Positions 12,301 through 24,064 of a stretch of 64,000 nucleotides of DNA are shown piece after piece. Origin of the DNA: Bolinopsis microptera (taxonomy: Eukaryota > Ctenophora > Tentaculata > Lobata > Bolinopsidae); contig NC_087073.1 of NCBI RefSeq assembly GCF_026151205.1, positions 20,474,658-20,538,657 on the forward strand, read 5' to 3'. The notes under the pieces were generated by a model. That model was not told the origin of the DNA. It was given only the letters and a program-made list of their open reading frames with translations, and did not search any database. The position numbers and the translations under genes are program-made. Position 1 is the first letter of the stretch, and each line of letters starts with the position of its first letter.

Positions 12301-13191
12301 TGTGATAGTGACTGACATAGGCCAGGGGAACAAACAAAAACGATGTGAAGTATGGTCGAACCAGTGGGTTATACCTAGCCGTTTGGGAATATACCTGCCC
12401 GACTAAGTGTTTCTGCAAAGACCTACAATTGCCTACAAGCCCTACAATACCTTTTATAGACGTATTGAGGCCAGTAAATCGGGATTGATATCGTATTGAG
12501 TATTGATATCCTAATATGTACCTGTCATCAATGGCCGGGTGATGATGGATGCTAGCGATTTTGAAACTGAAACTCTACGTAATCTGCTGATAGTTACCAA
12601 TTTTACAGGTTTTGGATGAAGAGCTGTACAAGCCAGTCAAGTTTAAGAAGTTCAAGCGAATACTCCGGCCGTACTTTAATCAGGTCAATTATGTTATTAT
12701 GTCGTAATAAAGCGGGATATTATTAATGGAAGGCGAATTCTTCATATTACGTGACCAAGTATACTTTCTCGTGAAAATATTTTACAGTGGCATGCACAGA
12801 GAACCAAAAATATTAGCTTACGGCATAGCTCAGGTAAAACTATTTGATAACAGCATTATCGACAAAAAATTACAAGCCATGAGCGAATGCACTAATTGTC
12901 TTGAAATATTTTTCATTTTTTTATCATTACAAACTAAAAGATACGAATTGGATAACTTCACACCCCGTTATATTCTCCTAGGAACATTTATACTCTGATA
13001 TAAAAGAGAGCTGGGATTTGTTTCCCAAAGATGCAGAAGGGACAATAACTCAGGACACGTTGCGTGGTATTCTCAGTGACCAGGGGATAGAGATTACTAA
13101 GGAGGATCTGCAGAGCATGTTCAATCTCATGGATAAGAATAAGGACGGAAAGTTAGATCTCAAGGACTTTGCACAGTATCAGGACTGTTGA
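9346..13191 (+). CDS. EF-hand calcium-binding protein (calmodulin/troponin C-like)
   Basis: Three phase-0 exons, 9346-9537, 12609-12683 and 12982-13191, give a 158-residue protein. The last EF-hand has a canonical loop, DKNKDGKLDLKDF, near residues 138-150, which fits calcium binding. The preceding hand (around PKDAEGTITQDTL) keeps the helix-loop-helix pattern with a less canonical loop. The two N-terminal hands are recognisable by spacing but have lost loop acidic residues (SISGKPVDLKDL and the exon 2 region). This four-hand, half-degenerate layout resembles calmodulin-like proteins and troponin C relatives. The N-terminus has a Ser-rich leader (residues 6-14). The start is the first ATG after an AG-rich acceptor-like sequence. 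Splice sites are ATGAAG/gtaagg, tttttacag/GTTTTG, a weaker CAG/gtcaat, and ctcctag/GAACAT. Intron 1 is 3.07 kb and consists mostly of a minisatellite. AATAAA lies near 13615. Confidence 0.85.
9678..11945. repeat. 47-bp minisatellite in the EF-hand gene's first intron, about 48 copies
   Basis: The unit is 47 bp and includes GTGAGCTCTTGTCTGGTGAG followed by an ATATTAG or ATGTTAG block and ACTAGATAAAACAGAAG or ACTAAATAAAACAAAAG. Units differ at a few fixed positions (A/G in GATAT/GATGT, GACTGA/GAGTGA/GCCTGA, AGATA/AAATA, CAGAAG/CAAAAG), and these variants are mixed along the array. It fills about 74 percent of a 3.07-kb intron. Confidence 0.95.
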
Positions 13192-13616
13192 AATTGTGTT
13201 GGGGACAATATTCTGAAAGCACGTAATCGATAAAGTTTTTGTACGTCCTCAGTAAGATCTAAAAACTTGCCTTGCCCTACAATATTTGGATATTATAATA
13301 TGTTCGATGAACTATTTACTAATATTATGCAGTAACCATAATATATAATCCAACGAATTTGAAGAATAGTTATTCTCAGAACAGCAATAATATGTTCGAA
13401 TAATTTATTTAATTTACTTGGTTCGTCTCTCCAAGATCAGCCTGCTTCTCCATTTTACGGTGAAGCCTAATTTCTAGTTTTTATAAATACAATGCAAGTG
13501 CATGTTTACTAATTTTACTTAACAACTCAATAGTCTAAGTCACTATACCCGTAGTATATTCCTTGGTAATAGAATAACTTTAAAGTTTTTCAAATTGTTG
13601 CTATAATTGATTTAAA

Positions 13617-13676
13617 TAAAAATTTGTTGTTTTCTTGAAATTTGTTGTTTTCTTGAAATTTGTTGTTTTCTTGAAA
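13617..13676. repeat. Short tandem triplication of a 19-mer
   Basis: Three consecutive copies of AATTTGTTGTTTTCTTGAA lie just after the EF-hand gene's poly-A signal. A single related copy (GAAATTGTTGTTTTCTTG) occurs near 33467-33485. Confidence 0.8.
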
Positions 13677-13784
13677 GCTAGTTATTGGTCATGATTTCAG
13701 AAACATAAAGCAAAAAATAAATGGATAGTAATTTTACTTACCAAAGCAAATTGTTTGCACAGTAAGTGGGAAGACAGCATCACC

Positions 13785-13975
13785 CTATCCTACACCCCCC
13801 CAATCCCCCCCCCCCCCCCCCATTTTACTCCATTTACCGTACGCCGCTATCTGGTCACTGGGTGAAAGGACCCATCCACCCCCTCACCCCCCCCCCCCCC
13901 CCCCTCATTTTACTCCATTTACCGTACGCCGCTATCTGGTCACCATGGGTGAAAGGACCCATCCACCCCGGCCCC
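13785..13975. repeat. Duplicated poly-C-headed unit
   Basis: Two units of roughly 95 bp each begin with a poly-C tract of 16-18 Cs and share ATTTTACTCCATTTACCGTA, CGCCGCTATCTGGTCAC and GGGTGAAAGGACCCATCCAC. The poly-C tracts could form G-quadruplex or i-motif structures. The open frame through them encodes only Pro-rich repeat sequence and is not called. Confidence 0.85.
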
Positions 13976-15672
13976 CATGTCAGTAAGTGTGATGTGATCC
14001 TAAGCACTTACCGCTCAGCCCCCGTCCCCGGTTGCGATCGTTCGATCAACATAATGCAAGTTATTTGTTGGCACAATGTTAAAGGTCTCTTAAATTTAAA
14101 TTGTAGCGCTTTAATTTTCTTTCGTGATATTCAAAGTTCTAAATTGGCAAAAACATCCGATCTTTATAAAATCTTTTGATAAGCAGCAAGACTTCCTACC
14201 TTAATTAAGTAATTACTATCATACATATTATACATCTTTATCTTTGCACGAATGGAAACGATTAAATCAGAGTACTTAGCTACTCAATCCACGAAAATTA
14301 CATAAATTGATACTGTTATCAATTATTATGATTCTGACGTAGTTCTGATCACCTGATCGTATAATTGGCTGTTTAGATAAATTACTCTTTTTGTTTGACA
14401 GTTTGATACTATGCTTAGCATAATCGGTCGGTTTGGGTTAGTCGAATGACTAATGGCTTTTATTTATTTTACAGTTACAGCTTTGGTCTTTGTCAACTTC
14501 GCTATCAAACAAAATAACACTTGGAAATTATACCAAATATCAAACATTCACCCAAAAACCGACAACCACCGCACCGCCGATGTTATCTTGAAATTTAAAA
14601 TGAGATAAAAAATGTGTTATCACTGGACTCTGATAAATATAACACCTCCTTTTGAACGAAACAATTACTTTGATCACCAGCTGTTCGGTTGAAATCTCGC
14701 CCCTGGCCGCTACCTGTAACACCTTATTTGTTAACAGGAATACGTAAAACTTTGCTATGTGGTGTAATCAGAACAATCGGGCATTGTTTGATGATAAGCC
14801 GGCAAGAATGTAGGTACCTGTTTAGAAATATTTGTGATATTAAGTATTCCGCTTTGAATTTGTGATAAGTTTAAATGGTTTAATTATTTTGTTGTCGTTT
14901 CTTTTTACATTTCTTATTCAAATCCTCGTGCTTCGTGAAAGAAGCACTTTACAGTCTACCCCCTAGCTCTACCGAAAAACAGAAAGATAGAAAATTTTGA
15001 ATCTTCGAATTTGCTCTGTAGAAAATTGAAATCGTGTTTCCTTGATGCTTTTCTGTCATATCTTCGATTTAAAATTCTAATTTTGCTGTTAGCCCGAGGC
15101 GCAGTGCAATGGTTTTATCATGTACAATTTGATGGGTGGTTCACAATTCAGTGAGCTGAACGTAAATTCCATGAGGAATGAGCAGTACTATAACAGAGAG
15201 ACGTCTAAATTTCCATGTGGAATAAACACGAGTTATAAAAACAAAAAGTGTACATGACGTGCCGCTCAAATCTTCGTAATTGTACCTTTCAGTGATAACA
15301 TTAACAGCTCATTCATATCAAATTTCATCGACATTCAATTCTAGCCCTAAATTGTTATTGAGTAGATGCCAACAACATTTTTCAACGGAATATATTATTG
15401 GCTCTCAATTTACATGAATTGTTTTTCTTAAAGCTGGTCACTCATTCTCTTAAATTTATAACTCTACATAGGAACTCAAATATTTTCTAGTTAAACTATC
15501 AGCTTCTACGATATCGGCTTCTACGACATGTCCGCAGACAATTTTAACTTAGGGTAACTCTGATATTTGTATACATCGACCTCACCAAAGCACGTATCTT
15601 TAGATAAAGGGGAAGATTTCAGTATGGTTATAAATATAATTGTCAGCACTCAGTATGTTTTAGAATATGTAT

Positions 15673-15890
15673 TTATTCTCCAACATTTACAACTTTGTAG
15701 AAGTCTGATAATTTGATTGTTTCTGTTTTCTCTGGAAATTTGATCTCTTTGCTAACGAGGCCAGCAGTCGGGATGAAGATGTCGACAAAAGACCCCTTTG
15801 GAGATGATTCAATTTCAACGACAACAGGTATATCACATAACAAACACATGATAATAATTCCATACAATTCAAAAGTTAGTTTCAGAGAAT
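15673..15890 (-). other. Possible isolated coding segment (C-terminal exon?)
   Basis: The minus strand is open for about 70 codons and ends with a stop at 15673. The last 50 residues (for example SPKGSFVDIFIPTAGLVSKE, then EIKFPEKTETIKLSDFYKVV) look like a beta-rich protein C-terminus and not like random translation. I found no good splice acceptor upstream and no partner exon, so it may be a decayed exon or chance. No family recognised. Confidence 0.22.
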
Positions 15891-18272
15891 ATGGTTATTT
15901 TGACCAATCCTTTACTTTTATTTTTGTAGTCATGTATAACTAATGGTATCAAACTGAGTTTAAAACACTTTAATTCATAACAGACTGCAGAAGTAGTTTA
16001 TGATATTGTATGAAGTATTGTGTAAAAAACAAAACACCTGGTTCGCAATTCGCATAATGGTGGCAGATATTTTTTTCAGAAAAGAATTGAATTAAATTAA
16101 TATCATAGCTTTAGTCATTACTGATGTGTAGGGTTTACTTTCATCATAATTTTTCTCACCCATGTGTTCTGTGTTCAATCTATTGTTTTATGTCGATTAT
16201 TCCTTACTTAAACTCTCTGTAATTCTTCATTGATTGATTTCGAGTAAGCTTCAGCAGCCGATTGCACATGACGAACATCTCTAACAGTTACAGTTGACAG
16301 CCACGACATATTATTTGATTGTTACTTTGTTGGGAACCGTCCTCTGTTCATTATTTTCAAATCTAATTAATCAGCTATCCCTGCGAACCCCAATATCAAC
16401 ATTCCTTACCTTCTTACCATTAACATTATCGACAGAAACAGATGAAATTTCTTTAGAAACTCTGATGCAGCATAATTACAGTGTCGCCCATGGAAAATAT
16501 CTTCATTAGCCCTGATCGAATTAGTCGGATTAGGTGCCGATGGAATCGCCTATAAAAACAAAAGTGTGTCTTCTCACAATTATTTCTTTAGAAACAGAGA
16601 AGGTCGACTTGGAATAGGAATTGTCTATGCTAGGGTTGAACTTTTAACCCCATGACTCACTGTACACCGTGCAAACTCGAGTTGATTGCTTTATCATGTT
16701 TACACACGGGTATATAAATAATTGTGCTCTCGTGGCAGAGCTGGATTGGACAACAATGGTTGGTGTTAACGGGGAAACGTAAAGACAAAAAGTTCTTTGT
16801 CCTGCAACTACACAAACATGTTCTCAGACTGTCCTCTCCTCTAAGCTCTATGCTGTGTGCTCATTGTCCTTCGGGCCCGTTTATCTTAAGTACAAGTCTT
16901 ATACTTTACCGCCTTTATATCTTGATCTCAAGGCTCAGTAAAATTGGCGGTATTGATGACGTAAAATTAAGACTGTGCTGATACCATATATGTCGCCATT
17001 GGGGTTATACCTTTGTACATCACACAGTGAATATGTTAAAGTCCATTGTCTTTTAGCCTATAAGAAATAAGCATTCAGTATGTTATTTTCTTCTGGTGAC
17101 TGGTTATACAACCACTCTGATAAGCCGTTTCTATTTTCATCTAAAAATGTTTTGTCATATTATCTACATCAAATTCAAACCACCGCAAACTCAATGTTCG
17201 TTAAAAATTTACTATGTTAAATAGTGTGAACAAAATTATTGCTCGAAATTATTCTGGGTTAAATCCTGTTTGGAATATTGGCATTTACCAGTATGGTCTG
17301 ATAGAACAGCTCAGTGCATAGCGAACAAAAGATTGTACATACACTGCCAATCTAAACAATATTTAATCAATCTAACCAATATTTAATACTTTAATAAGTC
17401 TTTGTCTCGTACCTCTTGAAGTGATATGCGTACTACTGCCATTGCTACATCCTATCCCGTTCTGATATTCAGTCATGTTTTACAAATTCCTGCCAGATAT
17501 TAGGGAGTATTGTGTTGATAAGTTTTTTTTTCTCTTTATCAGTGTTGTGTGGTCATTGTGTAAGTTGCACCATGATGATTCATCCGCTTTTTGGTATGTT
17601 ATGTCCGTGCAAATGTTTCTCTATATTGAGATTCACTACCTGAAGAGTACTCAACAGCAAGTTTGGTTAGTTTCCATGTACAGTGTTGAGCTATGTGTGG
17701 GCCACACTCTTCGAGTCGTTTCACTGGGCGTCACCTGCAACCCTCTCTTTTCCCGGATATCTATTTTGCAACATTTTGCAACATTAAAAGTTTTACGTTA
17801 CCTAAGATTTGCTGAGTTATTCAGATATGCTCATATGCAAAACTTCATATGAATAGATGGCTAATTATAGCAGCCGCAACATTCTCAATTTAGAGCAGGA
17901 ATTATCCTCAAAAGAGTAGTTTTATCAAACTTCGTGTGCTTACACTGTTTATACCAGTAAAGCAGAATGTGTGTTACTGTTGTAGTTACCATAATTCTAT
18001 AGTGTTCCCTCTTTGTTTTGTTACAGGCGGCTAGTTTGAATCAGTATATTGGTTCCCAGTTCCCACTTCCCACGTACCCCTCTGATTAATCAGATGTGAT
18101 AGTCGGGACTGGATATTATCCAGCTATAAATTTTAGTATTCCTCGTGATAATATGTCTTCTTTTAGTTATTGTTCGCTACATGATTCATTTTGTGAGTTC
18201 GGTCGTTTGATTCTTCATTTCTTAGTCATCCCACATAATTGAACACAACTATAACGCTCATAAGGACCATTA

Positions 18273-18466
18273 TAGTCTGGTCAGTTATGAACGAAATGAG
18301 ATATTTACCTGCATTTCATAGTAAAGTACAAACTAGACCACTACAACAGTCTTCAGGCAAAGATTCAGGATATGACCTCTCATTTTTTGCGTGAGTTAAA
18401 AAATGTTCAGCCCTCTAATATGAAATATAGGTAAACATCTCATTTCGTTCATAAATGACCAGACTA
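18273..18466. mobile_element. MITE-like element with long terminal inverted repeats
   Basis: The 194-bp element has terminal inverted repeats of about 48 bp (left 18273-18320, right 18419-18466), starting TAGTCTGGTCA and ending TGACCAGACTA with only a few mismatches. Direct TTA triplets flank it (18270-18272 and 18467-18469), as expected for target-site duplications of PIF/Harbinger-type elements (TWA). The roughly 100-bp centre has no coding capacity. It sits about 175 bp upstream of the first transporter start codon. The family assignment rests only on the 3-bp TSD and is tentative. Confidence 0.7.
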
Positions 18467-18641
18467 TTAGCAAATAAACGCATGGTTATTCTAAAGTGGA
18501 GGTCGGAGGAGACTAGTATAGCATTCGCAAACGTTTTTATCGTTCAAATTTAAAATGTAGACGAGTTAGTCACGAGTTAGTCACGAGTTAGTCACGCGGT
18601 TTCCTTAAGTCCTTACACCTATCTCCACGTTTACAGGATCA

Positions 18642-20791
18642 ATGCTCGATGATGACGAAGAGGAAATGACATCGTTATCTGAGAGTGACCCCCTGGTGCG
18701 GGAGCACAGGAACTCAATCCCACTAAAAACCAAGGGCAGTTCTGACAAGGAGATGACAGGTTCAAGAAATTCTGGATACAGCAAAGTTCAGCTTCATTGA
18801 TGTGATGTTCCTGGTAGCATTGGGACTGATAGGCATTGCAGATTCAATGCAAGCTTGCTACATCGCTATCGTTCTACCTGTTTTAAAGTAAGTTAGTTGT
18901 TTCACGACATGTTCTAACTTGGTATTCTAACCTATACTTATAGTATTGAATGGTAACATGCCAACTCCTCCAACCTCCAATACTGATAGCTGTACCTCAG
19001 GTGTCACTGGAGCCTAACTGCCACACAAATAGCGGTTGTAACCTCTCTCTCCTTTACCGGTACCGGTCTGGGAGGTATCGTTATAGGTCCTCTCTCTGAC
19101 AGGTACGAACTAGATTTGAAGTTATTTATTTGATTAATACTTGCGTTCATTGGTAAGGCAAATAATTTGGACTGATCATTGTCACACGATTGAACATTAT
19201 TATTTTTGAATTCGGTTCAGTACCCTTTCATCTCTGTACCAAAGTTTTAACCTATAGTAGTAGAATATATTTATATTTTTAGGTACGGAAGAAAACCAAC
19301 GGCGATGATGACCTCCTTTGTTCTCTTTTTGTCGATGGTGTCATCTTCTTTTTCTCCTGACGTTTACGTCTTCCTTTTCTTCGCAATAGTTGGAGGTCTT
19401 TGTGTGGGGGGTTCTCTGTCGATTGCGTACACTTATTGGGCCGAGGTATCCAGCATGGCACACAGGTTTGTTCAATTCGTGACCTTAAACGGTGATATTA
19501 CATAAAACTAATTGGAGCAGAGGCTTTTATCAATAGTTCAACTTCAATCAAATCTTTCATCGCAGTTTGATTTTGGTCACTCACCTATACGAATCTTGGT
19601 ATCTATCAGAATTTAGATTTCACATACTTTTGCCCAGGGCGGCTGGCGTAGTCGTTATCACAATGTTCTGGAACTCCGGAATGACAACCTCAAACGGGTT
19701 TGCTCTTCTCGTGCTCAACAGAATTGGATGGAGATTATACTCAATTATAATGTCTCTACCAGCACTAGTTGCAGTCATAATACTGTGTTTCCTTCCTGAA
19801 TCCCCCAAATTTCTAAACAGTAACAGAAAACATGATTCTACAACGCCAATAAAAGCTAGTCTCAAGTAAGTCACATTTAATATTACTGAGGTTAACAATA
19901 ATTACTATTGTAAGTTGTCACTGTTGCTTCATCTCTGTTAAAGTGTGCAATGTTTAATTATTATATTTTAATAAATTTTACCTCAGACGAAAGCTAAGAG
20001 CAGCCAACACAAACCTGAACCTTGATAGAATCACTATATTGAGAGAACCAGGTACTGATCCCCAAACTGGTGGCGGGAACAGTATAATGCGCTCATTTGC
20101 AACAATCTGCAGTGATGGATTAAGGTGGGACACCCTCAAAATTCTGGCTAGCTATGCTTGTCTCCAGATGTTGTATAAAGGGCTTCTCTACGTTGTAGCA
20201 ACAATGTTTGCGCAAAATTTCTGTGGATTGAAAGTAGGAGGTTCAATGTCAGACATCAGTTCAGATAGTGGGGTTGAAGGTTGCGCGACTCTCAGTAACG
20301 GAGACTTGATCAGTGGCATTCTCCTCTCGGCTGCATTCTTTCCATCAACTATAGTCAGTGTTTACCTAACAAAGATAATCGGAGCTAGCAGAGCGCTCAT
20401 AACATTTGCAGTTTGCTGCCTGATATCCTGTGTCATCCTGACGATCTGCCTGCCCGTGCCAATAGGTTTCATAAACCTGGGTATGCTCATCTTCAGTGTG
20501 GCAGCCATGTCGCTTGTATTTTACATGATTCTCCCTCAGATGTATCCGACAGTTGCCAGGAACTCAGGTTTCGGTCTGGTTGATGGGGTTGGTAAATTAG
20601 TTGCTTCAGTTGGTATTTTTGCGATTACTGCTGCGTTAGACTCATCAGTACGAGGGGCGCTTGGGATTTTGATCATAATATGTCTTCTTATAAACGTGCA
20701 GGTCTTTTTCCTGAAGGTTAAAAGTGATGAGCTGGGTTCAGATAGTGAAATAATGAAGGAAGATAACAGTCAATTGCCATACGTTGATTGA
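18642..20791 (+). CDS. SV2/SLC22-like major facilitator transporter, copy A (one frame break)
   Basis: Five exons: 18642-18887, 19001-19102, 19283-19465, 19638-19865 and 19987-20791. All introns are phase 2. The product is about 520 residues with 12 predicted membrane segments, of the synaptic-vesicle SV2 / organic ion transporter branch of the MFS. Diagnostic motifs are GPLSDRYGRK across the exon 2/3 junction (loop between membrane segments 2 and 3), FLPESPKFL after segment 6, and NSGFGLVDGVGK near segment 11. The acidic N-terminus (LDDDEEEMTSLSESDPLV) matches copy B. Exon 1 holds one extra base relative to copy B near 18760 (ACAGGTTC against TCAGTTC). The reading frame from the ATG therefore runs into a stop, while the frame leading to VQEILD has no ATG. 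This is either a sequencing error at a GG or a real lesion. A TTTACAG acceptor just before the ATG suggests a 5' UTR intron. The substrate cannot be told. Confidence 0.85.
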
Positions 20792-23700
20792 AGAAGAAAT
20801 GATTAGCTGGGATCATCAATTTAGCTTTCACATTTTACCTATCGAATTGGGTTTAAAATCATTTCGAGCGAGAGCAATGTTTTTTATTTTCAATGTACTA
20901 GGCGATAATAAGTTTTATTAGGCAATAAATTAATTAGGCTCTAAATTACTGAATAGACATCTAAAAAAGCTTGACTTGATGTGCTGTCACTTTGTAGTAC
21001 CACATGAAAATTTAGACATATGACAGACCAGAGTTCAACTTAGTGTTGATCAACGGTCTGACGCTAATTACGAAAAGCTTGAAAAGAATCTGATATATGA
21101 AGAATGTGACCAGTGCTTCAGTGTGGGAGTGTTCCATCTCTGTTTAACTGGATTGCTGAACATTCTGACACAGTTACACTGCTGGTCATATCTTGTTGTC
21201 GGGTTTTCTATCTTGTTTTGTTCAAGCATGCTTGTTATTAACATTTATTTTTTCAAGTTGTGTCGACAAATTCTTAGTTCAAGTAGAAAACCATTAAATA
21301 TTCACGAGTTCGTTATAAGATATAATTTAACATGATTTGAACCATTTGTAGACTGATCATTGTTTTTGATAACTTTTGATTCTAAATCGGTGATTTTGCT
21401 TGTCTGATTATCTGATGACACCTTAAATTCAATTTTGACTAACGTTTTAGATTTTAAAATTTGTAGCTATTGCGAATGAATTCCTCTCTAAAGAGCTAAA
21501 GCCTTCTCGTTAAGTCGATCGTAGAAGAAAAATGAGGACCACCGTACTACCAATATTGTAGTCTATTCACTCTATTCCCAAATTCCTGACATTCAAAACT
21601 TAGAGTCAATAATTGCAGACTGTGGATATTTAATGAAAGTCATTCGTCCTTTGAATTGTGTGTATTATGTACCTCTCTGAATTGATGAGTTGTCGTTATC
21701 AGATTTCGTTGTCGGATGTATAAAATTAAACTACAACCACTGAAACATCATTTGCTTTTCACACTCAGCCTTGTCCCTGGGTGACTACAATAACTCAAGT
21801 ACTCCAGTCCGAGCGAGCCTGCTCGGGTTTGCTGGGTCTACCGTAGACCAAGGACAAAAGAAAATCGCGATTATTTCGGCCAAAAATCGCTGCGCCGCGA
21901 CATGCCAAACTAGGCAAAATCGCGGCGAAAGATAATGTATTTGCAGAGCAAGGTTAGATGTCATATATTCGTTAACTAGCTTGTTAGTCTAGTAGTAGTT
22001 AGATTAGCTATAAATACTGAGCAGAGCTTGCTTTTAGATCAGCCCTTCCAGACGATCTTGAAAGTTCCTCCCAGCTCGCCATACCTCGCCAGAACGGAAC
22101 TCGATATTCCACTTCGATTCTGTATTCATATACATGATATTATTATAACTTGTGTTAATACTTTACCATACTACACGTAATCAAACAAATAAACCCTGTT
22201 TACAATGAGATAACATTACGTGATCGAATCACGTGTTTTGATAACAAAGCTAGAGACTAAGCACACTGCTTTTCACGCGTTTTATAGACTGATCATGAGT
22301 TCCTTTTCACAAATTGTACTAGTCTATAACTAGTAATAGTCTTAACTGTAATTCTAAAGATTATATTTTGTGGGGACCGTGGGCTCATAGTCCGAGTATA
22401 AAACAGACACTCCTGAATGTAGACTAAGGTATTATAATCTGCGAAGAGTTCATCGATAAAATCAGATCCAATAACCATTCAAGTAAATTTAATTTAAGTA
22501 AATGTTGTATCCGGCCCTCATGATGATGCTATGTTAGTACTAGTAGTCAATAACTACGTCTATGTTTAATTACCTTCAATAGATTCAATAGTCACGAGAC
22601 ACGAGCACATGTCCATCCATAATTCAAATAACAAAAAAATACGTCATGAATTATAACCTTCACTATAAATATAATGATAATAATACTCATTTACCGGGAC
22701 GTGTAAATAAATAAATATCTCATCAGAGTCCCTTTATCATCGTGAAACAATTAATTTATTATTAGAAGTCTAAACACGCTTACACTAAAGCTTAGGTCTC
22801 TTCGAATGTCAAACAAAAGATTTACGGTCCCTGCAATGTAAACGTCGATAGTCATTGTTAATAATAATTGTAGACTCGCCAATTTCTGAAGTTATGTTTT
22901 GCCATACTCTGTACATTTTATTGTCGAAAGCACTCACCATTTTGTGAACCAAGTTGTGTTATGATGCATTAATATATTTTCCATTTGTAATGATATAAAC
23001 TTTTCCAATTTCTTTTTTATTAATGGATGGCGTAAACGGTGGCATTATATTCAATTTCACTGATATTTCTGTATCATATACTTCAAGAATCAAATGCGCA
23101 ATAATCACAGTATTTTTAACGGAGACTAAAAAACAAATAAACTTAATTTTAAACTTCGTAGATCCTACGAATATGGGGTTTAAATCCTTTAAATTTATTG
23201 AAAATAATAATTCAGAATCTGAATCAATGAAGTCACCTCATGATATTGAATAATGATGGGTATGACTATAATATGTACCTAGAATATGTATTACACAGTG
23301 GATAAGAGTGTAACATATGCAATGTGTTTGTTAACATATACAATGTTCTGGTGTACCAATTGTTTTCATTCGGTCGCACACTTATCTCATGTTGATAGCA
23401 CAATATTATGGACCAAATTGACACCATGAAAATAATTCTTTGCAACTTTAGACGCACAATCATTTGGTAATTCTTATCCACACAAACATCGAAATAAATT
23501 GAGAGTTTGTTTTTTGCTCCAGCTGTGTAGAAATCTCGATCATGTTGTACTTGTCGGTGAGTTAATTCTTAGTTTATTTCAATCATGCTTTTGTTCTGTT
23601 AGTAAAAACAAAGACAATGAAAGGGCATGGCACCAACCAGGCAGTAAACAATGCGGAGTTCTCGTTAGTTTCCGTAACTACGTAACCGTGCACTGGTAGT

Positions 23701-24064
23701 TTCAGGATTCTAGATAGTTACGTAAAGAAATGTGAATTAAGACACGTATAACGTGTGATAGGTCATAAGTACGATTAAAATTTCCTTCTTATTTCGTCTA
23801 ATTTCATCTAGTGCTAATATTGGCCACATATAAATCATTTCGCTTATTGTCTTCGTTCCAATTCTTCGTAATTAATATTTAGATTATGTGTGTTATCTTT
23901 TAAAATGAATAAATAAAGTTTCGATCATAGTGTTAGTGTCAAACATTTTTGACGAGATCAGAAATATCGAGTATCTCTTGAATCTACCCTACACTAGTGC
24001 TGGCTCGAAGTAATATATCATGTAGTGATCATAACGTATCCAAAAGGATGAGGAGGAGGAGGAG
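20792..24064. other. Spacer between the two transporter copies
   Basis: These 3.3 kb of AT-rich DNA lie between the tandem paralogues. Several open frames of 60-76 codons exist (for example 21123-21335 and 23023-23253), but none has splice partners or recognisable protein features. No repeat array or RNA gene was seen. Confidence 0.5.

Larger units (their letters stand above)
13192..18641. other. Mostly non-coding spacer between EF-hand and transporter genes
   Basis: This 5.4-kb stretch holds the 3' end and poly-A signal of the EF-hand gene, a triplicated 19-mer (13617-13676), a duplicated poly-C unit (13785-13975), a doubtful minus-strand coding segment (15673-15890) and a MITE (18273-18466). 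The longest plus-strand frame (17475-17852) has no recognisable protein character. Nothing else was seen. Confidence 0.5.

Noticed and set aside
12726-12998. 90-codon plus-strand frame between EF-hand exons 2 and 3
   Set aside because: It lies in the intron, out of frame with the EF-hand gene, and has no protein features of its own.
13766-14179. 137-codon Pro-rich plus-strand frame
   Set aside because: It runs through poly-C tracts and a non-coding duplication, with no start context, splice partner or family.
17475-17852. 125-codon plus-strand frame in the spacer before transporter A
   Set aside because: No recognisable domain, odd composition and no splice partners; it is probably chance.
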